From contig OW051471.1 in NCBI GenBank assembly GCA_932521025.1, forward strand, positions 9,300,001-9,364,000: a DNA stretch of 64,000 bases, given 5' to 3'. This stretch comes from Oscheius onirici. Its lineage: Eukaryota; Nematoda; Chromadorea; Rhabditida; Rhabditidae. Of this stretch, positions 1 through 10,241 are shown in pieces. The translations under genes and the position numbers were made by a program. The notes below the pieces were generated by a model, which worked only from the letters and a program-made list of their open reading frames with translations, did not search any database and was not told the DNA's origin. Each line of letters begins with the position of its first letter. Within the stretch, counting starts at the first letter, position 1.

Positions 1-926
1 GCTCCGTCTTCTCCAGGGCTTCCGGGCTGACCGGGAGCTCCAGGCTGTCCATCGGATCCGGCATCTCCGGGAGGTCCCTGAGGTCCGGGCTGAGCTCCTT
101 GTCCAGGGGCACCAGGCTGTCCATCGGGGCCAGGAGGTCCGGGAGGTCCGGGAGGTCCAGCGGGTCCAGCAGGGCCGGGAACGTCTTGGACCTGTCCGGG
201 AGCTCCGGGCTGTCCAGCAGATCCAGGCTGTCCGTCGTTTCCAGCAGGTCCAGGGGGTCCGGGAGGTCCAGCAGGTCCGGGCTGGGCAGCTCCTCCGGGG
301 GCTCCAGGAGCTCCGGGGTTTCCGTTGGGTCCCTTGGGTCCGGGGTTTCCAGCGGGGCCGGGAGGACCAGCGGGGCAGTCGAAGCAGAAATCGTCAGCAG
401 AAGGCTGAGCATCGGGAGCGGCATCAGATCCAGGCTGGCCATCGTTACCGGGCTGTCCGTCGTTTCCGGGAGCTCCGTCCTGTCCGGGAGGTCCAGCAGG
501 TCCAGCAGCTCCGGTTCCGCAAGAGCAGCAGCTTCCTCCCTGGGCGGCAGGAGCAGACTCGACGGGGGAATCGTATCCTTGACGAGCACGACGGTGCTTG
601 CCAGTGGCAGCAGAACGACGGTGGGCGAGGTGAGCCTCACGCTTGATGCGTCCGAAAGCTCCGTGAGCAGACTCGTACTAAAGTTGACATTAGAATTGAA
701 GAAAGTCTAGACTAACTCTCTTGTACTCATCCCAGAGACCGTCGGTTCTGTGCTGACAGAAGTCAACCTCAGCCTGGAGGGAAGACTGAACGTGCTGCAT
801 GTAGTTGTAAAGCATGGGGACAGCGACGATGGCAGTCAGGGTGGCGACGGTGGAAATGGCAATTCCGAAGAAGGCCAACTTCCTCAGGCTCTCGGCCTCA
901 CGGGTCTCGAATTTAGGATCGGACAT
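1..926 (-). CDS. Cuticle collagen A (3' end cut by window edge)
   Basis: Nematode cuticle collagen, a secreted extracellular-matrix protein. Exon 1 (717-926) encodes the N-terminal collagen domain: a cytoplasmic head starting [16 protein letters not shown], one membrane anchor at residues about 17-42, and the conserved segment up to DEYKR. A 39-nt intron (678-716) precedes exon 2 (1-677), which carries the basic processing region (RIKR, HRR, KHRRAR) and Gly-X-Y repeats broken by Cys-containing gaps. The ATG at 926 directly follows a TTTCAG acceptor, so the start is well placed and a 5'UTR intron is likely. The C-terminus lies outside the window. The sequence is almost base-for-base the same as the divergent collagen at 2494-3480; the one difference seen changes a Gly-X-Y Pro here to Leu there. 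Confidence 0.93.
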
Positions 927-1071
927 CTGAAAGTCCACAGATTGTGATCGGGATAAAAGAGAAGGAAAGTGCATGTGAAACTGACAGTAAGACCAAATAG
1001 AGGCTGAACTGTTTGCTTACCTTTGCCGTGGGAGAAGGCAGATGTGATGTTGCGCTATGGCAGACACCCAG

Positions 1072-1078
1072 CTTTATA
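1072..1078 (-). promoter_or_regulatory. TATA box of collagen A
   Basis: Read on the minus strand this is TATAAAG, about 145 bp upstream of the ATG of collagen A. A similar TATAAAG stands about 100 bp upstream of its twin. Both promoters then show a partly alike stretch with a CATCACATC word and an AAAGGTAA splice-donor-like site, which fits a short 5'UTR intron ending at the CAG before each ATG. Confidence 0.55.
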
Positions 1079-2388
1079 GTGCCGCACTTGACGCCGTAAT
1101 AGTGTAAAAAAGCAGTGAAACTCGGCTTCTCCTTCTGCGACTGAAAAAGGAAACCTCATTGTTCTTGCCGCATCAACAGGTTTGTTTTGCGAGCGGAGAG
1201 GGGACATTGACAGGCCAGTGAATGATTTGTAAGGTTCGGGTAAGAAAAAGAGAGAAAGCGAGTGAAAGGACAAAAAACTGTTTAACGTAACATAAACGAC
1301 AGCCAGATCCGATCTTTTGCATGTTGTTCCAAGCCAAGGCTGGAGACTTGCGACTTCAATTCGTGAGGATCGAAGTTAGCAGACCATTTGGCACCGGAAG
1401 TGAAATTATTGTTTTTAGCTTCGGACAATCTCTTCCTTCCAACTAAATACTGTCAATCCAAGAGACGTGGAGAAAACAGTCTGATTAGAAGTATGAGCAG
1501 TAATTGCACTTGCACGAAATGTTTGTCACCGACCTCGAAAATGATCTCGACTAACTCGGAGTTTGCAATAGCTGCTCCACCACTAGTTATCGGTTGGGTA
1601 GGTCGTGGTAAAGAAACTATATAACTGTGAATCTACAAATTGATAACCTATCTATGATCGGTACTAATTCTGTTTCAAGTTTTTCACTCTTCACGACAAC
1701 AGTTATTCATGTTTCTTTTGACCACTGATCTCGGCTACTGGACAAGAGACGCGAAGCGCTTTGTTTTGCTTTTCTTTCAAGTTTTCTCCTCTGTGGTTGA
1801 TCATTGAAATAACGAACCGAACAATAGATAAAGTATCGCACTTTTTTTAACGTGCGGGTTTCAAAAACAAAATAAGAAAAGCATAAAATGAAAACAAACT
1901 TTCTTTTTTGTTTCTAGAACGTTAGTTCCACTTAAGGTGCCACTGTTTACCTCAGATCTGGCTCTTCAGTTCACTTTGGCTCATTTTCAGTTGTATGTTT
2001 CGTCCTTTGACTTCTGTTTTGATCTTCCCATCTTCAAAATTGGCTTAACCACGAAAAGTCGGCACTTTCCCGTTGCTCTCAAGGTTAGCTAACCACCATA
2101 AATCACTTGTCGATAGCGCTTACTCTCTCCCGCGCTAACCATATCAATTTCGCTTTCGTTTGTTCGATGTTGCCAAAAGTGACCGCATCTCGGAGGTCGT
2201 CGGGGCGCCAACTTTCATTTTATCTAGCCGATTTATCTCGCATGGCCGTTGGCAAGGCTCGAAGACCAGACTTCTTCTTACAAACGGTGTGTAAATCGTC
2301 AGGCCGACCCGGGGGAAGCTCACTGGCGTACCGGTTGGCATCTCTTTTTTCATGTCGCGTACTGCCAACCCGATGTTACGACGAACTG

Positions 2389-2395
2389 TATAAAG
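2389..2395 (+). promoter_or_regulatory. TATA box of collagen B
   Basis: TATAAAG about 100 bp before the ATG at 2494, followed by a putative 5'UTR donor (AAAGGTAAAC near 2446) and the CTTTTCAG acceptor that touches the ATG. It matches the arrangement upstream of collagen A. Confidence 0.55.
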
Positions 2396-2493
2396 GGACG
2401 AACGGCGAACGGGGTAGCCATCACATCCCCCAGCCTCGTCTAGGGTAAAGGTAAACATTTACCTTTGCTTACTCGACTAAAACAACTTTTCAG

Positions 2494-3480
2494 ATGTCCG
2501 ATCCTAAATTCGAGACCCGTGAGGCCGAGAGCCTGAGGAAGTTGGCCTTCTTCGGAATTGCCATTTCCACCGTCGCCACCCTGACTGCCATCGTCGCTGT
2601 CCCCATGCTTTACAACTACATGCAGCACGTTCAGTCTTCCCTCCAGGCTGAGGTTGACTTCTGTCAGCACAGAACCGACGGTCTCTGGGATGAGTACAAG
2701 AGAGTTAGTCTAGACTTTCTTCAATTCTAATGTCAACTTTAGTACGAGTCTGCTCACGGAGCTTTCGGACGCATCAAGCGTGAGGCTCACCTCGCCCACC
2801 GTCGTTCTGCTGCCACTGGCAAGCACCGTCGTGCTCGTCAAGGATACGATTCCCCCGTCGAGTCTGCTCCTGCCGCCCAGGGAGGAAGCTGCTGCTCTTG
2901 CGGAACCGGAGCTGCTGGACCTGCTGGACCTCCCGGACAGGACGGAGCTCCCGGAAACGACGGACAGCCCGGTAACGATGGCCAGCCTGGATCTGATGCC
3001 GCTCCCGATGCTCAGCCTTCTGCTGACGATTTCTGCTTCGACTGCCCCGCTGGTCCTCCCGGCCCCGCTGGAAACCCCGGACCCAAGGGACCCAACGGAA
3101 ACCCCGGAGCTCTTGGAGCCCCCGGAGGAGCTGCCCAGCCCGGACCTGCTGGACCTCCCGGACCCCCTGGACCTGCTGGAAACGACGGACAGCCTGGATC
3201 TGCTGGACAGCCCGGAGCTCCCGGACAGGTCCAAGACGTTCCCGGCCCTGCTGGACCCGCTGGACCTCCCGGACCTCCCGGACCTCCTGGCCCCGATGGA
3301 CAGCCTGGTGCCCCTGGACAAGGAGCTCAGCCCGGACCTCAGGGACCTCCCGGAGATGCCGGATCCGATGGACAGCCTGGAGCTCCCGGTCAGCCCGGAA
3401 GCCCTGGAGAAGACGGAGCTCAAGGAGACAAGGGCGCTTGCGACCACTGTCCTCCTCCTCGTACCGCTCCTGGATATTAA
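2494..3480 (+). CDS. Cuticle collagen B (complete)
   Basis: Complete cuticle collagen of 315 residues, exons 2494-2703 and 2743-3480, joined across a 39-nt intron in phase 0. Order of parts: N-terminal head and membrane anchor (residues about 17-42), basic processing region with RIKR and KHRRAR, a Cys-rich patch (GGSCCSCG), a short Gly-X-Y block, a gap with CFDC, the long Gly-X-Y block, and a C-terminal tail with two Cys ending [10 protein letters not shown]. Collagens of this build form disulphide-linked trimers in the cuticle after N-terminal cleavage. Compared with the divergent copy it has GAL instead of GAP in one triplet (base 3112 region). The very high identity, including the intron, points to recent duplication or gene conversion. 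Confidence 0.96.
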
Positions 3481-4288
3481 GCGGCTCTGCCATCTCGTCT
3501 ATACATATCGTTCTTACAATCTCGAATAAACCGCTAGTTTCTACACCCATCTGTTGTTTTTCAGTTTTTCAAACACTCTTTTCATTGGTTTACACGGGTG
3601 AATGACCTTAGGCGCCGGGGGCAACGGAACTGGCTACGATCGCATCTCCTCTTGGCGTGTCAATCACCCGAACTCGGTAGTCACAAAGAAAGACCCTGAG
3701 GACGGAAAGCTGTGTTAAACAGTTTTTAAATAAACAATATTGAGGAAGAGGACCCAGTGGTCAGACTGTTTTTGGAAGAAGTGGCGCCAGAGGTGCAGCC
3801 AGCCAGCTTCTTATCAGAACTGCATAGTTATACGGGTGATAGCATATCGCTTCTTCTCGGACCACCGGCGTCATCGGATTACCGCTAACTTATCCATATT
3901 AAGACGTGTAATCTTGTACTTTCACGTTCTCTGTTCTGTGATAAGTCTGTTCTGTGATCGTCGATCGTCTTTAAATTTCTCACATTTTAATGGGAGCAGT
4001 ACAGTCGAGAGTTGAATTCTTGAACCTTATCAGATTCAGATCAAACAGCTTTGATCTTCTGTGATCCTTGTAGGAAATTGAAGAAACGTTTCGTAATGTC
4101 TTTACGATGAAATACACTTTGCAATATCCATTTTAAAAAAAAGTACATCAGCTACTCTTTCGTCCCTACTTTCAATGTTAGGACTGATAAGACAACAAGT
4201 GAATAGTTAGCAAGCGAGTTATCAGCAGAACTATGTCCCGGACTCTTTTATCGACATAACTATTCAACGACAGCAACTATTTCAGGCT
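3481..4288. other. Intergenic region, nothing recognised
   Basis: AT-rich spacer of about 0.8 kb between collagen B and the CD36-family gene. Short ORFs are present but show no splice-supported coding structure. The last part before 4289 should contain the CD36-family promoter; no clear TATA box was seen. Confidence 0.5.
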
Positions 4289-6857
4289 ATGAAAGTAAGG
4301 TTAAACCGCTGCGACTGCATTATTCTGGTCTTTGCCGTTCTCTTTATTATTATTGGCACTGTAACGTGGATAATTTTTCCGGGAATTTATGAGAAGGAGG
4401 TCAAAGCGGTAATAGTCAACCTTTTCTCTCAAAACTACTGTTTTAGAACCTGATATTCAAGCAGAATGTGGACAAAACGTTGTCAAAATCAACATGGATG
4501 TGGTCACATCCACCCATGCTCAACATTATGAGTTTCTACTTTTTCAATGTCACAAATCCGGATGAAATCTTGTACTACGGAGCCAAACCGGCTATATTGG
4601 AGGTAAATTAGTTTTATTTTTCACTTTAATAAAGCAGTTTTTCAGACATTGGCCTATACTTTCCAAGAAAAGGAAGAGAAAAAGTATATGAAGTGGTCAG
4701 CTGACGGTGACGAAGTCTTTTACGAAAACTACAAATCGTACTATGCCAGGCCGGAGTATTGTAACGGCTGTGATTTCAATGACAAAGTCACTATTCCGAA
4801 TCCAGTCGCGGTGGTAAGACTTTTTCAAAAATTTCTTCAATATTTATTTTTAGGGAGCGGCAGCTGACCTCTTCGATCCTCAATACAATGTTTCCGAACC
4901 GTTCAGACAGTTAACTTCTTGGGCGATGCTTCTAATGGGTGAATATCCCTTCGTGTGAGTATTTGAAATGGAAAACAGAAACTTTTTTGATTCCTATTAA
5001 AAGCGAGTGGGACAAAAAAGAAATATTAATTTATTCCTTCCTTTGCGACCTAGACCTAGAATGACACTTCTATAGTGATATTTTTGTGCAAAACTATAGA
5101 CAAAAAACGATTGATCCATTTCAGGACTCAATCAGTAAACGACATTCTTTTCAATGGTTATCCAGATCCTTTCCTCTCAGCGGCTCATAGCAAGGTATTC
5201 TTTTTACTCTCACCCATTACAATCATATTCAGTTCCTATCCCTTATTCAAGTCCTCTTCTTCAATGGAAAGAACCCTATCCCCATTCCGATACCCGATAT
5301 GCCCAGAATGGCCTTCTTTCAAGGGGTTAGTTTGTTGTTCCCTCGGTCTTATCAGTGAGTCTTCAGTATAACAATACGCAAGACGCCTGGTACTGGATCA
5401 AAACAGGAAAAAGTGATATCGACGGGCTGGGAGAGGTTATGACATGGGCTAATCAGACACAACTTCCTGCTTCCTGGTGGGGAGACGAATATTCCAGAAG
5501 CATCCGGGGATCTGGTAGAGAATGAGAAATGATTAGATTTTTAATGGTTTGCAGATTCTGGAAGTTTTTCCAAGATGCACTTGAAAGAAAGTGATACAAT
5601 CTCAATGTTCCAGTCCTTCTTCTGTCGATCCTTTGACACAAATTACCTGAATCAGTCCTCGGTTCATTCAATTCCCGCCTATACGTATTCTTGACACAAT
5701 TTATAACGGTTGCAGATTTCAGATACTCTGTCAAATTTGAGCAATGGGACACCACGGCTGATCAAAATATAGGCTTTCGGTACAGAAACGTGGAGAAGAT
5801 GGACTACTATCCAGCCTGGCCATCGTGCCCTTCAAGAAAACCACTTCTGTGTACAAATTCAGTAGCGGTCAACTGTGCTCTACAGGAGAATCTCTGTCAC
5901 GATTGTTGCCAGGGATCCTTTGTCAATGGAACGTTCTTGCTACCGCCAGGGATGTATCCACTGGTTTGTTACCCAGGTGAGTGCTGAAGTAAAATTAACC
6001 GGAAGAAAAAATTGAACAAGGAAAAAGGTGAGAAAATAGAAAATATTGTAGATGACTTAACTAGCGGTATCTCGTCGACATGGCGACGATAGGCTTTCAA
6101 CTTCTAAATAGTTGTGGTCGCCATGTGTCAAGATGCTTCGCAGTCTGTATGTAGGAGAAGTAGAGTGCAGTTTTGGGCTTGCAAGCACAATATGACGCAT
6201 GCTCGTGAGTTAGTCACTTGCCGCAAAAGTTTTAGTAACACAGGAAAAAGAGAACAGGGATGCACTTGTTACGTAAGGTAGGAAAATAGTGGGTCTTGTT
6301 TAAAGATCGACCCTTTTCTGGGAAACCCAATAGGATAGGAATGTTGTGCATTAGATCAGTTTTACAGGAAAACTAGAGATGTCACCCTTTTCGGTCATGT
6401 TCAGTCCTCCACACTTTGTTTATTCTCCGAATCAGGTCATAGATTCTGTATATGGACTCAGTCCAAATCTTGTCAACCATCGACCGATCGTCTATTCGCA
6501 CGAGCCGGTAACTCGGACCAGTTTAAAAACTAAAGAAAGTTTAGTTTTCCGGAACAGTTCTCAGTGTTGTTGTCCAAGTACAAGTCAGCATTCCGATAGC
6601 TCCCAATCCTATCATTTTGTAAGTTTTATTTTTTCCAAAAATCGCAGAATTTCAGCCAATTCATGGACATGCCAGCCAGCATAATTCCAATCTTCTGGCA
6701 ATCAGCCAGAGCTGAACTTTCTGACGATACGTATCATCTCATCTGGATGGGGTTCGTGTTTGTTCCGCTTTTTGTGAACATTCTAAAATATTGTCTCATT
6801 GGACTAGGACTGTTCTTGATTGCAATAGTTGCTTTCCGAGTCCTTCGACGAAAATAA
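4289..6857 (+). CDS. CD36/SCARB-family scavenger receptor
   Basis: Twelve-exon model encoding 551 residues: 4289-4408, 4447-4602, 4646-4813, 4854-4954, 5125-5194, 5233-5325, 5367-5514, 5555-5684, 5723-5976, 6368-6507, 6545-6618, 6656-6857. All phases agree. The protein has the CD36 layout: short cytoplasmic N-terminus, membrane segment near residues 10-30, a large ectodomain with the FFNVTNPDE motif typical of the family, a Cys-rich part (about residues 350-400), the FSPPHF...V.GL.PN block, and a C-terminal membrane segment followed by a basic tail (RVLRRK). Family members bind or take up lipids and lipoproteins at the plasma membrane or in lysosomes. Substrate cannot be told from sequence. 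The intron at 6508-6544 is only 37 nt. The 3' end converges with the glycosyltransferase gene 37 bp away. Confidence 0.93.
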
Positions 6858-6883
6858 CATGTACTGAAGCAAATATTACGGGT

Positions 6884-6889
6884 AATAAA
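6884..6889 (+). terminator. Poly(A) signal of the CD36-family gene
   Basis: AATAAA lies 26 bp after the TAA of the CD36-family gene and just before the stop codon of the convergent glycosyltransferase (6895). Cleavage 10-25 nt further on would put the end of this transcript inside the last codons of the opposite gene, so the two mRNAs probably overlap tail to tail. Confidence 0.5.
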
Positions 6890-6894
6890 TGTAT

Positions 6895-8460
6895 TTATTT
6901 GATGAGATCTGGGTTGTAATATGCGGACTCTTTTGGACTGTTCAGTCTGTAGAGAAGGATATCGATCATTCGAATCTCTTCGGGAGTTTGGTGATGAACG
7001 GAGAAGAGCTCGGGAGCGAAAGCTTCATACTTCTGAAAGGAATTCATTAATCATCGTTATGTCAACCACAAAGAGAACACTTCAGAATAAATGGAAACTA
7101 TACTGGCTTTGGTAGAAGCGTTCTTGACTCATTGTCTGGTCAGAACTCTTTTAAGATCAGGAAATCTGGTTCAGTTGGCTTATGTCTTTTGAGAGAAAAA
7201 CGCCTAATTCACAAGTCACTACCCAGAACTTACTCTCTTTTCCGGCCACATTGTCCACTTTGGATCATCCTCTGTAGTTTCAAACGTCTTTTGTATAGAA
7301 TAAGGCAGGAAACGATGCTGTTCCTTGGAATTTCTAGTGTCCTTAGGGTAGATTCCTAACTGTTCCAAGCAACTAAAACTGTAATAAGTTTGGCCAGCAA
7401 AGGATCAAACATAGCCAATCCTACGTCCTCGCTATCGTTGAAGGGACAGAGTGTCCTGTTGTGATACAACTTTTCAGAAAAGACTTTAGCTGCTCCATTC
7501 GAGAGCAGATATCCTGCTCCGCCAGAGTTGTAGCCATTTTTCTAAAGTTCAGGATTTTTAAGTTTCTGAATGTCTTACCAGATAGGGTTTGAATGTATAG
7601 CCAAGAAAATGCGGTTCTGAAGGATCAAACTGTTTCAAATAGTCCTTTAAGTGCTCAACTATGACGTAAGAATCGTCATCTGCCTACACATTTCTTAGTT
7701 TTTGAACTCTATCCATTTACCTTCATGTACCAGTCAAACTTGTCCGATATATTTGTGTAAGCGTAATAAAATCCTCTCAATGTCTTGTAGAAAAGGTTTA
7801 CGTAAGAGTCATCTAGACCAGAGAACACTGTTGTAAAGGGTATTGTCTTGTCGTCAATGACTTCCGTCGTAAAGAACTGGCCGTGATCACACCGCTTCAG
7901 CCAAGTTTCATTCACTGCAGGGACCTTAAAAAGCTCAATTAACTGCGCTTGACGTGTGAAGGACATTGGAAAAGGCAAAGGGCAAGACCAAGAAACAAAT
8001 CGAAAGGAAATACTTAGAACTGGGGAAATTCTTGGAAACGGCAGGATTAGACAGTTAGACAGTTTCTTTGTGTTATACTAGACCACAGACTCAACAGTCA
8101 CACAAACACTGGATTTCACAAAGCAACGAACTCGACATTTATACTGTTCTATTAATAAAACCTCACCCTAGTCTTGAAGTATTTCGGAGCAGTCAATACC
8201 CAACAGAGAATTGATCCGTTCTTTGGCAGTCGCTGAGCAGCTTTTGAACTTTGAACATTATCAATTTTCGTGAAATCGTTGTCCATTTGCACTGTAGTAA
8301 AGTCCATTTCATCCGTTGGCATTTGTTCCGTTCTCAAAGATCTGTTGGCCATAAGTGTTACAATAACCGCTTACTCTTCGTTAATTTCTTGAATCAATCG
8401 GTATTTTACGCATAAGACTATGAGAACTATGCATGTGATACTAAGAATTCCAGAGAACAT
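6895..8460 (-). CDS. Core-1-type beta-1,3-galactosyltransferase (C1GALT-like)
   Basis: Seven exons give 325 residues: 8375-8460, 8167-8341, 7721-7924, 7579-7683, 7411-7541, 7234-7372, 6895-7032. It is a type II membrane protein with a signal anchor at about residues 5-22. Family motifs in order: CWVLTAPKYFKTR, WLKRCD, the metal-binding DxD motif within WYMKADDDSY (residues about 152-161), LGYTFKP, GYNSGGAGYLLS and EDVGLA. C1GALT-type enzymes add galactose to Ser/Thr-linked GalNAc in the Golgi to make core 1 O-glycans. The start was chosen at the ATG before the hydrophobic anchor. The first intron would be only 33 nt, and the exon starting at 7924 uses a weak AAG acceptor; both need transcript support. 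Nematodes have many C1GALT-like paralogues, so exact acceptor specificity is uncertain. Confidence 0.9.
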
Positions 8461-10241
8461 TTTAATGCACGGACGACCAATTGAAATACCCTAAACAAAA
8501 ATTAGAAATCAACAAAATACTTACCGTTTTTTTGTGTAAAAATAGGCTGCTCTCCGAAGACCAAAGCATCTTTAATGTTCGAGTGTTTTGGTCTAGAAGT
8601 TTCGGCTGGATATCAGCCGAATATGCCGGGTTCAATATGATGTCTGTAAGGAACATGGCTGTTGCGATTGTATCTGAGGAGGGTAGCTATCCGATAGAGC
8701 GATAGCCTCACAGGATGAGATCTTGTGAACTTTTAGGCTTCCGGACAGATACGGAACGGGGAAAAAGATGATCTTGTGGGTGTAAAAAAGCGACTTCAGG
8801 AACAGAATACCTTCAGAAAACTGACAACGGAGAAAAATCGAATTATCTACGACCTTCAAAAATTAAGCAAACTATTGAATAAAAAAGAACATTAAAGGTT
8901 TCAAACATCGTTTTCTGTTTCTCCCACATAGCTTGTAACCATGGACTGGATGAATATTTCATGGATGCAAAAGAAACCTACTTTTTTTGTCGACAAGTTG
9001 TGCTACGAACCTCCGGGGCTAAGTGACTTAGTTTAGTCCTTTTAAAAACATAATAATTAACAGTTTGCTGTTTGATCCCTCTCCTGATCAAATAATAGAT
9101 GAGAGTAGTTTAAATACTTTACACGAAGCAAAAAGACAATCTGCAAGGTCTGAAAGTATAGAGACAGATCTCTGTCTCTGTCTCTCTCTGTCCTTCTGTC
9201 CCTCTCACTTTCTCTCTATCCTTCCGTCTCTCTGTCCCTCTGTCCCTCTGCCATTGTCTCTTTGTCCCTCTGTCCCTTTGTTCTTCTGTCCCCTGTCCCT
9301 CTGTTTTTAATTTCTCGACACTTTTCTCTGTCCACCCTTGCATTCTGCAATGTGCTCTGCCCTTCCCGGTTTTCTCGTATCCCTGTTCGTGCTCCTGTTC
9401 TCCCCTATCCCTGTTCTCTTGTTCACCCCGTTGGAGCTAAAGTTATAGTAGAAACCCCTTTTCCCGTATTCCTAACCCGCACTTGATTCTCTACTGTCCG
9501 GAAACTATCCCCAGTCAAAAATAATCAAAGTCTGTCTAAACTTGTTACACTAACTCCCTTCCCCCTTAATTGTGCGCACAAATTGCTCCATTTTGATTGC
9601 CAATTAAAGCTTCCGACAGACAAACAGACAGAGACCTGGGAGCATTTTAAAATAGATATGGCTTTTTGAGGTTTCTTCGAATTTGTGTTCGATTCAGAAC
9701 TGTTTTGAAGGGAGATTGTTGAGTGCTGAATTGTTCGAACACTAATTGTGTTATAATTATGTGTTTTTTTTTGTATTTCTATTAGTGTAAATAGAAGTGC
9801 GCTTTTGGGACCTCAAGCTTGGAACTCTTAAAAAAGTCTACTTCGCTTCTCCTGTTACAACACTATGAGTTGCAAAACTGGCAGTAAAGTTTCGGATACT
9901 TTCGGCAACTTGTGTTGTCTCACAAACCACAAAAGTGTCCCCATTTAAATGTGCTCCACAAATCTGTTTCAAACACAAAAACTCTTCTACAAATAGTACT
10001 CTTTATTCAACTGATTCAATATAAAGCATTTTGGTACATAGAAAGAGGAAGAAACGCTGTCATAGGTACAATTTAGAGCAAAGATTCTCTGATAGGGCAA
10101 CCCGCGACGGAAAGAGTTCAGGCTAAGAAGTCAACCTGGTGATCACAATTGTTGTTGTTATTTTGAGCCGGGATACTACGACGATTAGAACTATGAAGAC
10201 GATTGTTAGTGGAGGCAGTGAGCATTAAGAAGAGGCACTGT
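8461..10241. other. Intergenic region with a pyrimidine-rich tract
   Basis: About 1.8 kb between the galactosyltransferase promoter and the end of the RIPOR-family gene. No supported gene is seen. It contains the CT-rich repeat described separately. The part just before 10242 should be the 3'UTR of the minus-strand RIPOR-family gene. Confidence 0.5.
9165..9310. repeat. (CTGTCCCT)-like pyrimidine-rich tandem repeat
   Basis: A degenerate tandem array of TCTGTCCC and TCTGTCTC units on the plus strand. ORFs reading through it give monotonous Ser-Leu-Cys-Pro or Arg-Glu-Thr strings on both strands, which is the product of the repeat and not a protein. Such minisatellite-like tracts are often length-variable. 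Confidence 0.75.

Larger units (their letters stand above)
927..2493. other. Divergent intergenic region between the twin collagens
   Basis: About 1.57 kb separates the two head-to-head collagen start codons. No gene is convincing here; short ORFs lack splice context and recognisable content. The region holds both core promoters (TATA at 1072-1078 and 2389-2395) and the proposed 5'UTR introns. Unlike the coding parts, the two promoter flanks are only loosely similar, so sequence identity stops near the start codons. Confidence 0.6.

Noticed and set aside
99-710. Long Ser/Gly/Arg-rich ORF on the plus strand, and similar antisense ORFs at 2710-3550
   Set aside because: These are the complement or shifted frames of the Gly-X-Y collagen tracts; the repeat structure keeps all frames open.
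690-974. Longer N-terminus for collagen A starting at 974
   Set aside because: The extra residues lie before a splice acceptor that touches the family start; the twin gene shows the same acceptor and start.
2107-2458. Overlapping ORFs on both strands upstream of collagen B
   Set aside because: They span the TATA box and 5'UTR of the collagen; open on both strands by chance.
9065-9343. ORFs rich in Leu-Cys-Pro or Arg-Glu-Thr on both strands
   Set aside because: They are translations of a CT-rich tandem repeat, not of a gene.
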